IMG/VR virus record: IMGVR_UViG_3300042876_000652
Span: 1 to 37,947 of that record
DNA length: 37,947 bases
Source: a virus
Reading direction: 5' to 3' (one strand)
Below the pieces are notes generated by a model. That model saw nothing but the letters and a program-made list of their open reading frames with translations. It was not told the origin of the DNA and did not search any database. Of this stretch, positions 1-6,947 are shown piece by piece. Numbering within the stretch: position 1 is the first letter of the stretch; the number at the start of each line of letters is the position of its first letter. The translations under genes and the position numbers were made by a program.

Positions 1-14
1 CCAACTCCGCAAGC

Positions 15-19
15 GCAGC
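15..19. repeat. Left copy of probable target-site duplication
   Basis: GCAGC lies immediately outside the TGTG left terminus. The base pairs just outside the right terminus (37932-37936) are TCAGC. The shared CAGC fits an imperfect 5-bp target duplication. A 4-bp exact duplication with a right end shifted by one base is an alternative reading. Confidence 0.5.
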
Positions 20-44
20 TGTGAACCGTCGAAATGATTCGATA
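20..44 (+). other. Left phage terminus with site L1
   Basis: The terminus begins TGTGAACCG. It is followed at 29-43 by TCGAAATGATTCGAT, a degenerate match to the motif TCAAAAAGAATGGAAG that appears twice further in and again, inverted, at the right end. The 9-base offset from the terminus equals that at the right end. By analogy with Mu L1 this would be the cleavage-proximal transposase site. Confidence 0.6.
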
Positions 45-166
45 AAAAGGGCCTGGGCCGGATCGGGCCTCAGGTTCAATCAGGGCGCGGGTTCCAGGGG
101 CGTTTCGGGCGCGGGGCGATTTGCAGAAAGATTGCGCGGTTTCGTGCGGGCTGTCGCGTGAATCCG

Positions 167-182
167 TCAAAAAGAATGGAAG
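167..182 (+). other. Putative transposase-binding site L2
   Basis: TCAAAAAGAATGGAAG is repeated at 229-243 (L3) and inverted at the right end. Its distance of about 138 bases from L1, with L3 about 62 bases further in, resembles Mu, where L1 is separated from a closer L2-L3 pair by a bendable spacer. The function is inferred from repetition and position. Confidence 0.6.
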
Positions 183-223
183 ATAGCGGGTGTTTGGTGC
201 CGGAGTTTGCGGCCAGTCGCCCG

Positions 224-245
224 CCTTTCAAAAAGAATGGAAGTT
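224..245 (+). other. Putative transposase-binding site L3
   Basis: The motif TTTCAAAAAGAATGGAAG sits at 226-243 within a 22-base block. That block differs from 37864-37885 at the right end at a single base (A instead of T within the A-run). Such conservation between non-coding ends of one element is expected for transposase-binding sites. Confidence 0.65.
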
Positions 246-259
246 TCCCGACGATGTTG

Positions 260-269
260 CCCCCCCCCC
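260..269. repeat. C10 homopolymer between L3 and the repressor gene
   Basis: Ten consecutive C bases lie in the non-coding left end, just beyond L3 and before the 3' end of the repressor gene. It is one of three 10-base G or C tracts in the left 9.2 kb; the other two interrupt reading frames. No function is evident. Confidence 0.6.
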
Positions 270-305
270 GGGCGATTTGGCCAGGCGATCTGCGCCCGGG
301 TGGCC

Positions 306-1085
306 TCACCAGTCCCCTTCTGGTGGATCCGTATCCAATAGGTAGCGGCCAACCCAGCACACGCGGCCCAGGATGACCTGGTGGAGGGGGATGCCATCCA
401 GGTCGATGGTGGCGGGGGCATAGGCGCGGTTATCGGAGGAGAGCACCAGCTGGTATCGATCCGTATCAAGGCGCACCCGCTTCACCCGGGCGTCGTTGCT
501 GTTGGGAGAGCGCCGCACCAGATAGATGGCGTTGCTTCTAGGGCTGAGGCGGCCAACCATGGCGGTGTTGATCAGGACGATCTCCTTATGAAGAATCGTC
601 GGCTGCATGGATTCGCCCTCGCAGAGGAGGAAGAAGAGATCCTGCTCCTGGCCACCACCACATCGATGCAGGATGCGGGCTGCGAAATCCCGGCGCAGCG
701 CGTAACGGCTGGCAGCTGGCCCTGGATCCTGGATCTCCCCGCCCGCACCACAGGTGGCGGCGCCAACGATCAAGGGGCGATCAAGAAATTGATCTGATGC
801 CGTTGAGATCGTTGTTGTGGGTTGTGGTTCGGCCCACATCGATCCATTGCCTTCGATCAACCAGGCCGGGTTAACTTTGTAAACATACTGTAGGGCGATC
901 AATGAAGGTCCATCAGGGAACCGAGTGTTGTTTTCCCAAGAAGAGACAGAACCCTTGGTGATTCCAATACCTTGGCCAAACGCTTCCCCGGTAAGCCCCA
1001 GGGCCGTTCTTAGCTGCCTGATTCTTTCGCCAGGCGTATTAGAAGAGGCAATCGGCCCCGTGATGTTTTTTTTCTGAACTACCAC
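306..1085 (-). CDS. CI/LexA-type lysogeny repressor (HTH + S24 peptidase)
   Basis: This 259-residue protein has an N-terminal XRE-type helix-turn-helix (about residues 18-72, with GITKGSVSSWENNTRFP in the recognition region). Its C-terminal domain is S24 peptidase-like. The nucleophile motif GESM places Ser159, the general-base Lys is Lys202 in RVKRV, and an Ala114-Gly115 pair is a plausible self-cleavage site. Known relatives repress phage early genes and self-cleave with RecA* during the SOS response. The start is GTG, preceded by AAAGGAA about 8 bases upstream on the minus strand. It is transcribed divergently from the early operon and ends about 60 bases from transposase site L3. Mu itself uses a different, non-cleaving repressor, so SOS induction is inferred here. 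Confidence 0.9.
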   Translation of the reverse strand: MVVQKKNITGPIASSNTPGERIRQLRTALGLTGEAFGQGIGITKGSVSSWENNTRFPDGPSLIALQYVYKVNPAWLIEGNGSMWAEPQPTTTISTASDQFLDRPLIVGAATCGAGGEIQDPGPAASRYALRRDFAARILHRCGGGQEQDLFFLLCEGESMQPTILHKEIVLINTAMVGRLSPRSNAIYLVRRSPNSNDARVKRVRLDTDRYQLVLSSDNRAYAPATIDLDGIPLHQVILGRVCWVGRYLLDTDPPEGDW

Positions 1086-1156
1086 TTGACGAGTTCCTTT
1101 GGTTGACCGAGTATTCTTCTGTTGATCCTTAGTTAGCTAAGGGAACCGGAGACAAG
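1086..1156. promoter_or_regulatory. Divergent repressor/early control region
   Basis: This gap lies between the leftward repressor and the rightward early operon. Three direct TTGA repeats are visible: TTGACG at 1086, TTGACC at 1103 and TTGATC at 1122, spaced 17 and 19 bases. An inverted repeat CCTTAG-TTAG-CTAAGG spans 1127-1142, just upstream of the Ner-like gene. TTGACG is a good -35 hexamer, but the -10 candidates after it (around 1109-1117) are weak. Roles as operator and early promoter are inferred from position and symmetry. Confidence 0.5.
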
Positions 1157-1489
1157 ATGCTACCTGAAAAGCTTCCGCGCAAGCGGGCGGCCTATGGCCT
1201 GCCCCCAAGTGTCCAATCCATCCTCGCTACGGCTGCCGATGTGCAGCAGATGATCAGCCACGGGATCAACCCCGACGGGTCATTGAAGCCCGAGGCTATG
1301 CGGGCGTTGTTGAAGCTCAAGGGCGTCAACCTGAAGGCCCTGGCTGAAACCCATGGCTATTCCGACCCCTATTTCCACCAGGTCATCAACCGGGAGTACC
1401 GGGACGTGGTGGTCGAGGATGTGATCGCCGGGTGCTTAGGTCTCTTGTCTGATCGGATCTGGGGCCGCCAGTCCGAGCCTGCCGCCTGA
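1157..1489 (+). CDS. Ner-like small DNA-binding regulator
   Basis: This 110-residue basic protein has a helix-turn-helix-like segment at about residues 52-80 (LLKLKGVNLKALAETHGYSD), followed by a helix and an IWGR tail. The pattern is that of Ner-type and phage regulator proteins ('...LA..HG.S..YF..V....Y...IA..LG'). In Mu, ner is the first early gene and damps both the repressor and early promoters. Here too it is the first rightward gene, starting 72 bases from the repressor start and just after a 16-base inverted repeat. The start is ATG with a GGAGA-like site upstream. The family assignment rests on position and HTH pattern, not on close identity. Confidence 0.6.
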   Translation: MLPEKLPRKRAAYGLPPSVQSILATAADVQQMISHGINPDGSLKPEAMRALLKLKGVNLKALAETHGYSDPYFHQVINREYRDVVVEDVIAGCLGLLSDRIWGRQSEPAA

Positions 1490-1494
1490 CTCTC

Positions 1495-3852
1495 ATGGGC
1501 GCTCGCTTACTCACCAACCCATCCAGGGAAACCGCTGCCTCGGCAGTTGTCCTGCCCGGTTGTCCTGTGGTTGTCCTGTCGGACAGGACAACTGGACAAC
1601 CACGGGTCGGGACAGGACAACCCAGCGTAACCAGTGAATCAACAACAACTTTGATAGCGGCCGGTAGCCCTCCGGTCCAACCTGATTGCGGTAATGAGGT
1701 TGTCCAGTTAGGTGTTGTGGAGCTTGCCGAATTGGCGGGTGTCAGCCGCCAGGCAGTGTTGAAAGCGATCCGCTCGGGGCGCATCGAGGCGGCCCCCATT
1801 AAGGTGGAGAAGGGCCGTCGAACGGGTCGAACGGATTACAAGATCGATCTCGGCATTGCATGGGCGAACTACCCCCAGGCCCGCGCCGCCTACGAAGCCC
1901 GCCAGGCCTCCCAATCCCTTCTCCCGGCCACCATCGAGCCCCGCATCAAGCGGGATCCGCAGCAGGTGGTCCTCCGGGCCAATCCCGAAGCCCTTGAGCG
2001 ATCTCGCCAGGTGCAGCAGGCCCGCCTGAAGCTCCTGGAGCGCACCCGCCTACTGCTGGCTGGCCAGGGCCCGCTTCGCCGGTCTATTAAGAAGGGGCTG
2101 CCGGGCCAGGTGCGCCAGGCGGCCATCACCTGGCTGCTGACCACGCCCGAGGCCGAGGATGTGCGCCAGGTCTTCGGCGAAATCCCCAGCACCAGTACCC
2201 TTAATCGGTGGTGGGCGGCTCTAGCCGAGGATCCCAGTGGGGAATCCCTTCGTCCCCAGTGGAGCGCCTGCGGGCGGCCCCGCAAGGTAGAGCAAGATCC
2301 CAACCTGCTGGACAAAATCACGGGTGCCTTTGCCCACGCGGGCAGCTACGCGCTGGCCACCGAATACCTCCAGAAACAGGGCGTGGCCATCAGTGAAGCC
2401 ACCCTGCGCCGGGTGGTGTCCAACCTGGATCCAGCGATCCGCATGGGCCTGCGCTTTGGTGGCCGCAAGAGCCAAACCGATCTGGGGCCTTATGTGCGCC
2501 GCCGCCCCAGCGCCCCCTTCCAGTGCTGGTCCATCGACGGTCACACCGAGGATTCCATGTGGATCTGGGAAGACCTTCTGCCGGGCGAGCAGGCCAAGGG
2601 GTTCCGGCCCAACATCTATGCGGTTCGGGATGTGGGATCAGGCGCCCTGCTCAGCCTGACGGTGGGCTACAACCTCAACCGCTACCTGCCTTTCATGGCC
2701 ATAGCTGAGGCCATCCTGCGGACCGGCATCATCCCGGAAACCATCCAGTCGGACAACGGTCGTGAGGTTCGCAACCGATTCTTCCTGGGCGATGAGGACA
2801 TGGTGGGCTATTTCCCCCAGCTGGCCATGGATTGGAAGGATGGAGAGGCCATGTGGCGGGGCGCGTTGCCCTACAACAGCCGCTCAAAGCCGGTGGAACG
2901 CGACTTCCTGAATGTGAAACAGCGTTTTTCGGCCCTTATTCCCACCTTTACCGGCGGCAGCCCCAGCACCCGGCCTGGTGACACCCTGGGCGAAGCGCTC
3001 AAACACGGTCAAATCGAGACCATCGACAGTTTGAAGCTGCGCCTGGATGCCTTCCGGGAAGAGGAAATGGATCGCATCCGGAACCTCCACGGGCACAAGA
3101 TCCATCCCCGTCAGGCCCTGGAGCAGACCAAAGCCAGGCTGCTGCGGGAGCTTGGCCCCGATCACCCCCGCTTCATCCGCCCCGGCCAGGAATGGCGCGT
3201 GCTCCCGAGCCTCAAGGCCCAGAAGGTGCGCGGGTATGTCACCTGCAAGATCGAGGGCCAGGAATTCCGCTACAGCGCTCCCATCCTCCATGAGGTTGAC
3301 GCGGACAACCTGACCGTTCGGATCAACCTGTGGGATGCCCGTCAGGCCTGGCTCTGCCGGGGTGGGGAGCTGCTGGACACCCTCACCTTCGTGCCTGATG
3401 GCCCAGAGTTGGGCGCTGCCGAGACGGATGTGGTGTCGCTCCGCATCATGCAGAACGCCAAGAAGACCCAAAAGGCGGTTCTCCGGCGGGCTGAAATCGA
3501 GCGCGATCGCATCCGCACAGCGGAAGGGTTCCAGGTAGGCCGTCCCACGCTGAAGGTGCTGCCCCAGGAGCCCGTGGAAGTGAACGATCTGACCCAGGAT
3601 CAGCTGCGCCTAGCCCAGGAACAGCGCGAAAAGCTGGGCCTGACCACCCCAGAGCCTGTGGTGGATGCGGCAACAGGCGAACCCACCGCTGAGCCTGTTC
3701 CTTCGGGCCGCGCCGCCCTCAAAGACCGTCTGGAGTGGTGCCGCTACGTCATCGACCACCCAGAGGATGTGGACGACGAAGAACGCCGCGATTTCCAGCG
3801 TTACCTCGATGAAAACCCCCTCGTGCGTCAACAGCTAGGCATCCCCGCCTAG
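1495..3852 (+). CDS. DDE transposase, MuA type
   Basis: This 785-residue protein catalyses DNA strand transfer for integration and replicative transposition. A winged-helix/HTH region at about residues 74-97 (VELAELAGVSRQAVLKAIRSG) resembles the DNA-binding N-terminal part of MuA. The catalytic triad is visible as Asp348 (SIDGH), Asp420 (QSDNG) and Glu468 (KPVER). A beta-barrel region and a charged C-terminal tail follow; in Mu the tail contacts MuB. It is about 120 residues longer than MuA. The first 70 residues are low-complexity and overlap the GTTGTCC repeats, so a start downstream of 1495 is possible. It lies 5 bases after the Ner-like gene and is followed by the MuB-type ATPase. Confidence 0.95.
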   Translation: MGARLLTNPSRETAASAVVLPGCPVVVLSDRTTGQPRVGTGQPSVTSESTTTLIAAGSPPVQPDCGNEVVQLGVVELAELAGVSRQAVLKAIRSGRIEAAPIKVEKGRRTGRTDYKIDLGIAWANYPQARAAYEARQASQSLLPATIEPRIKRDPQQVVLRANPEALERSRQVQQARLKLLERTRLLLAGQGPLRRSIKKGLPGQVRQAAITWLLTTPEAEDVRQVFGEIPSTSTLNRWWAALAEDPSGESLRPQWSACGRPRKVEQDPNLLDKITGAFAHAGSYALATEYLQKQGVAISEATLRRVVSNLDPAIRMGLRFGGRKSQTDLGPYVRRRPSAPFQCWSIDGHTEDSMWIWEDLLPGEQAKGFRPNIYAVRDVGSGALLSLTVGYNLNRYLPFMAIAEAILRTGIIPETIQSDNGREVRNRFFLGDEDMVGYFPQLAMDWKDGEAMWRGALPYNSRSKPVERDFLNVKQRFSALIPTFTGGSPSTRPGDTLGEALKHGQIETIDSLKLRLDAFREEEMDRIRNLHGHKIHPRQALEQTKARLLRELGPDHPRFIRPGQEWRVLPSLKAQKVRGYVTCKIEGQEFRYSAPILHEVDADNLTVRINLWDARQAWLCRGGELLDTLTFVPDGPELGAAETDVVSLRIMQNAKKTQKAVLRRAEIERDRIRTAEGFQVGRPTLKVLPQEPVEVNDLTQDQLRLAQEQREKLGLTTPEPVVDAATGEPTAEPVPSGRAALKDRLEWCRYVIDHPEDVDDEERRDFQRYLDENPLVRQQLGIPA
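1546..1707. repeat. GTTGTCC direct/inverted repeat cluster in transposase 5' region
   Basis: GTTGTCCTG occurs at 1546, 1559 and 1570. The inverse CAGGACAAC occurs at 1584 and 1613, a partial inverse GGACAAC at 1594, and GTTGTCCAG at 1699. Positions 1570-1592 form an 11-bp inverted repeat with a one-base centre (GTTGTCCTGTC-G-GACAGGACAAC). The region is coding, but it translates into a low-complexity Pro/Val/Thr-rich stretch before the first folded domain. It could be a repressor operator or a transposition enhancer, as Mu has near its early promoter. Confidence 0.65.
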
Positions 3853-3886
3853 CTCCCATCAACCATCCCTTCGGGAGGAGGACCCT

Positions 3887-4651
3887 TTGCATCAAGTGTT
3901 CTGTCACACCGTTTCCAATGTTTCACGGCTTCTGGCTGGCATCGCCATCGTCCAGGAGCGCGGCGCCGCTGAGGCTTGCCAGATGCTGGTCACCGGCCAG
4001 CCGGGTCTCGGAAAAACCGAAACCCTCGGCTGGTATGTCACCCAGCAGCCTTACGCCGTCTACCTGCGGGCCAAGTCAGGCTGGACGCGGCATTGGTTCC
4101 TGAATGACCTCCTGGCGGAGCTGGGCGAAGCGCCCACCCGTCTGACTGAAGACATGTTCAAGCAGGCCCTGGCCGCCTTGGCCCGCAAACCCTATGTGCT
4201 GGTGGTGGATGAGATCGAGCATGCGCTGAGCGACACGCGGGTGCTGGAGGCCATCCGTGATTTCAGCGACCTCCTGCGTCTTCCCACCGTCCTGGTGGGT
4301 ATGGCCGAAGTGCGGAACAAGATCGCCCGGCATCCCCAGATGCAAAGCCGCATCGCCACCATCGTCACCTTCCAGCCTGCCACCCTGGAAGACATCAAGG
4401 CCACCGCCCAGATGCTGCTGGAAGGCGGCGTGGCCATCACCGAGGACGTGGCCGAGCTGATCCACAAGCGTTCGGAAGGCCGCATGCGCCTGGTGCTGAA
4501 TGGCCTGGCTGCCTGTGAGCGGGTGGCCAAGCTGCGCAAAACCAGGGTGGTGGGCCTGGCCGAGGTCAAGGATGTTGAGCTGGTCCACGACTGGCAGGCC
4601 CGCAAGCCCCAGGCCCTGAAGCCTCAAGCAACCCGAACGGCGGCGCTGTGA
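3887..4651 (+). CDS. AAA+ transposition ATPase, MuB type
   Basis: This 254-residue ATPase is expected to bind target DNA and deliver it to the transposase. The Walker A motif GQPGLGKT is at residues 37-44 and Walker B VLVVDE at 104-109, followed by a sensor-like VLVGM and a C-terminal helical domain. The start is TTG, preceded by an excellent GGGAGGAGGA site; no in-frame ATG lies near the ribosome-binding site. Its length is shorter than Mu B (312 residues) because the N-terminal HTH extension is missing. The stop overlaps the next start (GTGA), implying coupled translation. Confidence 0.92.
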   Translation: MHQVFCHTVSNVSRLLAGIAIVQERGAAEACQMLVTGQPGLGKTETLGWYVTQQPYAVYLRAKSGWTRHWFLNDLLAELGEAPTRLTEDMFKQALAALARKPYVLVVDEIEHALSDTRVLEAIRDFSDLLRLPTVLVGMAEVRNKIARHPQMQSRIATIVTFQPATLEDIKATAQMLLEGGVAITEDVAELIHKRSEGRMRLVLNGLAACERVAKLRKTRVVGLAEVKDVELVHDWQARKPQALKPQATRTAAL

Positions 4652-5205
4652 GCGTCGAGAGCGATGTCCTGCGGGCCCTGGTGCCCGACATGACCACCAT
4701 TGGCCGGGTATCCGTGCGGCAAGTGGCTGAAAGCCTCGGCATCACCCACTACTCAGCCCGCTTCGCCCTTTATGCCCTGATGAAGCGCAAATTGGTCCGC
4801 CGCTGCTGGAAGGGCGTCTACGCCATCACCGTGGAAGGCCTGAAGCAGCTGGAGTCGGGAAAGACCATCACCAGCGGCCCCAAAGGCCCCCGGACGACCA
4901 CCAGCCCTTTCGCCCCGTCCACGCTTCGCTCTCGTGTTTGGCGAGCCCTCCGGCTCAAGCGCGTGGCCTCCGTGGATGAATTGCTGGTGCTGGCCACCAA
5001 AGGCAACGAAGGCAATGCCAGGGAAGACACCCGGCGCTACCTGAACGCCCTGCATCACGCCGGAATCATCGATCCCGCCTGCAACCGGGGCGGCCCCCAG
5101 CGCTTCCTGCTGCTGCGCGACCGGGGTCCCCAGGCCCCCCAGTGGAACAAGCGGCAGAAGCGGATCTACGACCCCAACGACGGGACCACCTATGACCTGG
5201 CGTGA
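4648..5205 (+). CDS. Winged-helix domain protein, early operon
   Basis: This 185-residue protein starts with GTG overlapping the stop of the MuB-type gene. Two winged-helix-like segments are visible. One is at about residues 18-65 (VSVRQVAESLGITHYSARFALYALMKRKLVRR) and a second at about 93-150 (RVWRALRLKRVASVDELLVLA ... YLNALHHAGII). They are joined by a Pro/Thr-rich linker, and the C-terminus is charged. Similar two-domain proteins occur after the B gene in B3/D3112-like transposable phages. A DNA-binding role in early gene control or replication is inferred; I do not recognise a named family. Confidence 0.8.
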   Translation: MSVESDVLRALVPDMTTIGRVSVRQVAESLGITHYSARFALYALMKRKLVRRCWKGVYAITVEGLKQLESGKTITSGPKGPRTTTSPFAPSTLRSRVWRALRLKRVASVDELLVLATKGNEGNAREDTRRYLNALHHAGIIDPACNRGGPQRFLLLRDRGPQAPQWNKRQKRIYDPNDGTTYDLA

Positions 5206-5503
5206 CCTCCTTGAATCCAAGATCAAAGACAAGGGCCAGGCCGCCGTCGCCCGGGAATTGGGCTACTCCGCTACCACCCTCAGCCTGGTCCGCCGGAACA
5301 AGTACCCAGGCAGCACAGATCGCGTCGAAGAGCGGGTGGCCCAGCTGTATGGCGAAGTCCAGTGCCCCTTCCTGGGACAAACCATCCCTGCCGAGCAGTG
5401 CCGACGCATCAGCCATAGCCCCGTTCCCACTTCCAACCCCAAGGCCCTCCGCCATTGGTCGGCCTGCCAATCCTGCAGCCACTTTCACGGAGTCAAGCCA
5501 TGA
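5192..5503 (+). CDS. Small HTH protein with C-terminal cysteine motif
   Basis: This 103-residue protein overlaps the preceding gene by 14 bases. Residues 10-40 (KDKGQAAVARELGYSATTLSLVRRNKYPG) form a Cro/LacI-like helix-turn-helix. The C-terminal half contains CPFLGQTIPAEQC and CQSCSHF, a probable zinc-binding arrangement seen in small phage regulators of this type. It is likely a transcriptional regulator within the early operon. The target is unknown. Confidence 0.75.
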   Translation: MTWRDLLESKIKDKGQAAVARELGYSATTLSLVRRNKYPGSTDRVEERVAQLYGEVQCPFLGQTIPAEQCRRISHSPVPTSNPKALRHWSACQSCSHFHGVKP

Positions 5504-5784
5504 CGCCCATCGAACCTTCCCCCCAGGTGGCGGCCTATGCCGCAGCCGCCTACACCGCCAAGCACGCCCTCAGCCTGGTCACCGATCAGACCAGCCTCGA
5601 AACCGCCTGCGACGCCATCAAGGAGGCCATCATCCGGTCGCTGCCCCTGTCGGGCATCGATCTGGCCATCGCCTCCCTTTTGCGTGATCAGGACGGGCAC
5701 CGTCCGCCCACCCTGCTCTGGCTCCACTACACCCTGCAATCCCAGCTCCGCCAGATGCGGCTATCAGGCCGATGGGCCGCGTGA
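5500..5784 (+). CDS. Hypothetical early phage protein
   Basis: This 94-residue protein has its ATG at 5500 overlapping the previous stop (ATGA), which decides the start over an upstream TTG-type option. It is mostly alpha-helical and Ala/Leu-rich (AAYAAAAYTAKHALSLVTDQTSLETACDAIKEAIIRSLPLSG), with a Trp-rich C-terminus. No motif is recognised and there is no signal peptide. Its position suggests an accessory early function. Confidence 0.65.
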   Translation: MTPIEPSPQVAAYAAAAYTAKHALSLVTDQTSLETACDAIKEAIIRSLPLSGIDLAIASLLRDQDGHRPPTLLWLHYTLQSQLRQMRLSGRWAA

Positions 5785-5909
5785 AAGCCCGCCCATCCCA
5801 GGCCCTGGCCTGGATTCTCGCCCCCTTCTGGCTGCCCATCCTGGGCGCCCTTCACCTTCGGGACGCTTGGCGCCGCTGGCACCACCGCTATCCCACTTGC
5901 CGCCTTTAA
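5772..5909 (+). CDS. Possible 45-residue membrane microprotein
   Basis: This short frame overlaps the previous gene by 13 bases and ends 20 bases before the DUF3164 gene. It has a basic N-terminus (MGRVKARPSQ), a hydrophobic stretch (LAWILAPFWLPILGAL, about residues 12-27) and an Arg/His/Trp-rich tail (RDAWRRWHHRY). This is a one-pass membrane pattern. No clear ribosome-binding site is visible inside the preceding gene, so it depends on coupling. Confidence 0.45.
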   Translation: MGRVKARPSQALAWILAPFWLPILGALHLRDAWRRWHHRYPTCRL

Positions 5910-5929
5910 CCCCAGCACAAGGAGCATGC

Positions 5930-6541
5930 ATGACCATCAAAATCCCCGAGGGCTACCGGAAGAACGCCAATGGCGATCTGGTCCTCATCGAGAACATCCG
6001 CCCCATTGATCTGCTCAGGGATGAGCTGGTTCAGGGCATCGCCGAAGAAGCCCAGGCCCGCTCGGGAGAGCTGGCCTCCTTCCGTGCTGATGTCGTGGCC
6101 CGCATCGAAACCTTCGTGCAGGAAAGCGCCGCCCGCTTCAAGGCCAAGCTGGGCGGCGTGAAGGGCAACCTCAGCCTGTTGAGCTTCGACGGGCGATTTA
6201 AGGTCGTCATGGCCACCCAGGACAACATCACCTTCGACGAACGCTTGCAGGTGGCCAAGACCCTCATCGATAAGTGCATCAAGAAGTGGAGCAATGGCGC
6301 CGACGCCAACCTGCTGGCCCTGGTGAACGACGCCTTCCAGGTGGACAAGTCCGGCAATGTCTCCATCCGCCGCGTGCTGGGCCTGCGTCAGCTCGACATC
6401 GACGACAAGGATTGGAAACGGGCCATGGATGCCATCGGCGAAAGCACCCAGGTCACTGGCAGCAAGAGCTACCTCCGCATCTACGAACGCCAGGCCAATG
6501 GGGACTACAAACCCATCAGCCTCGATGTGGCCTCGGCCTGA
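5930..6541 (+). CDS. DUF3164 family phage protein
   Basis: This 203-residue protein starts at ATG 5930 behind AAGGAGC. It begins with MTIKIPEGYRKNANGDLVLIENIRPIDLLRDELV and has a central segment FKAKLGGVKGNLSLLSFDGRFKVVMATQDNITFDERLQVAK. It ends with a helical region and a YLRIYER motif, the recognisable layout of DUF3164, common in Mu-like phages and usually located a few genes after B. The biochemical role of the family is not established. Association with transposition or DNA replication is suggested only by constant gene position. Confidence 0.85.
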   Translation: MTIKIPEGYRKNANGDLVLIENIRPIDLLRDELVQGIAEEAQARSGELASFRADVVARIETFVQESAARFKAKLGGVKGNLSLLSFDGRFKVVMATQDNITFDERLQVAKTLIDKCIKKWSNGADANLLALVNDAFQVDKSGNVSIRRVLGLRQLDIDDKDWKRAMDAIGESTQVTGSKSYLRIYERQANGDYKPISLDVASA

Positions 6542-6548
6542 GGTTGCC

Positions 6549-6947
6549 ATGAACGAGAACATCGACGCCCTGACCCGAGATCTGGCCATCCGCCGTCGCC
6601 CCATGGCCTACCTCAGCGGGCCCATGAGCGCTCGGGACGCCCTCTCCCGCGCCCGCCACCGCCACGCAGCCCTGGACGCCTCCCATCAGCTGTGGGAGGC
6701 CGGTGTGCTCCACTACTGCCCCCACGCCAACGGCCCCGCCATCGGCTGCACGGATGTCCCCTACGAAGAATGGATGGCCATGGACATCGAAGCCCTGCGC
6801 CGCTGCGATTTCATCATCATGGTGGCGGAATGGACCTCCAGCCCCGGCTGTCGCCGGGAGCTGGCCCTGGCCCTGCACCTCGGTATGCCGGTGGCCTATT
6901 CCATTGAGACGGCCATCGAACTCTACAAGAACCTGCGGGCCGCCTGA
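6549..6947 (+). CDS. Nucleoside 2-deoxyribosyltransferase-like (DUF4406/DUF1937) protein
   Basis: This 132-residue protein contains the fold hallmarks YLSGPMS near the N-terminus (residues 19-25) and a helix with HRHAALDASHQLWEAG. It then has an acidic EEWMAMDIEALRRCDFIIMVAEWTSSPGCRRELALAL segment. These match the Rossmann-like nucleoside 2-deoxyribosyltransferase superfamily, where the late Asp/Glu residues bind and transfer the sugar. In phages such proteins are thought to act in nucleotide salvage or base modification. It overlaps the sigma factor start by one base. The substrate is unknown. Confidence 0.75.
   Translation: MNENIDALTRDLAIRRRPMAYLSGPMSARDALSRARHRHAALDASHQLWEAGVLHYCPHANGPAIGCTDVPYEEWMAMDIEALRRCDFIIMVAEWTSSPGCRRELALALHLGMPVAYSIETAIELYKNLRAA

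Noticed and set aside
76-376. Open frames across the left end on both strands
   Set aside because: They overlap the terminal binding sites and lie beyond the repressor stop; the translations are low-complexity and no ribosome-binding site is seen.
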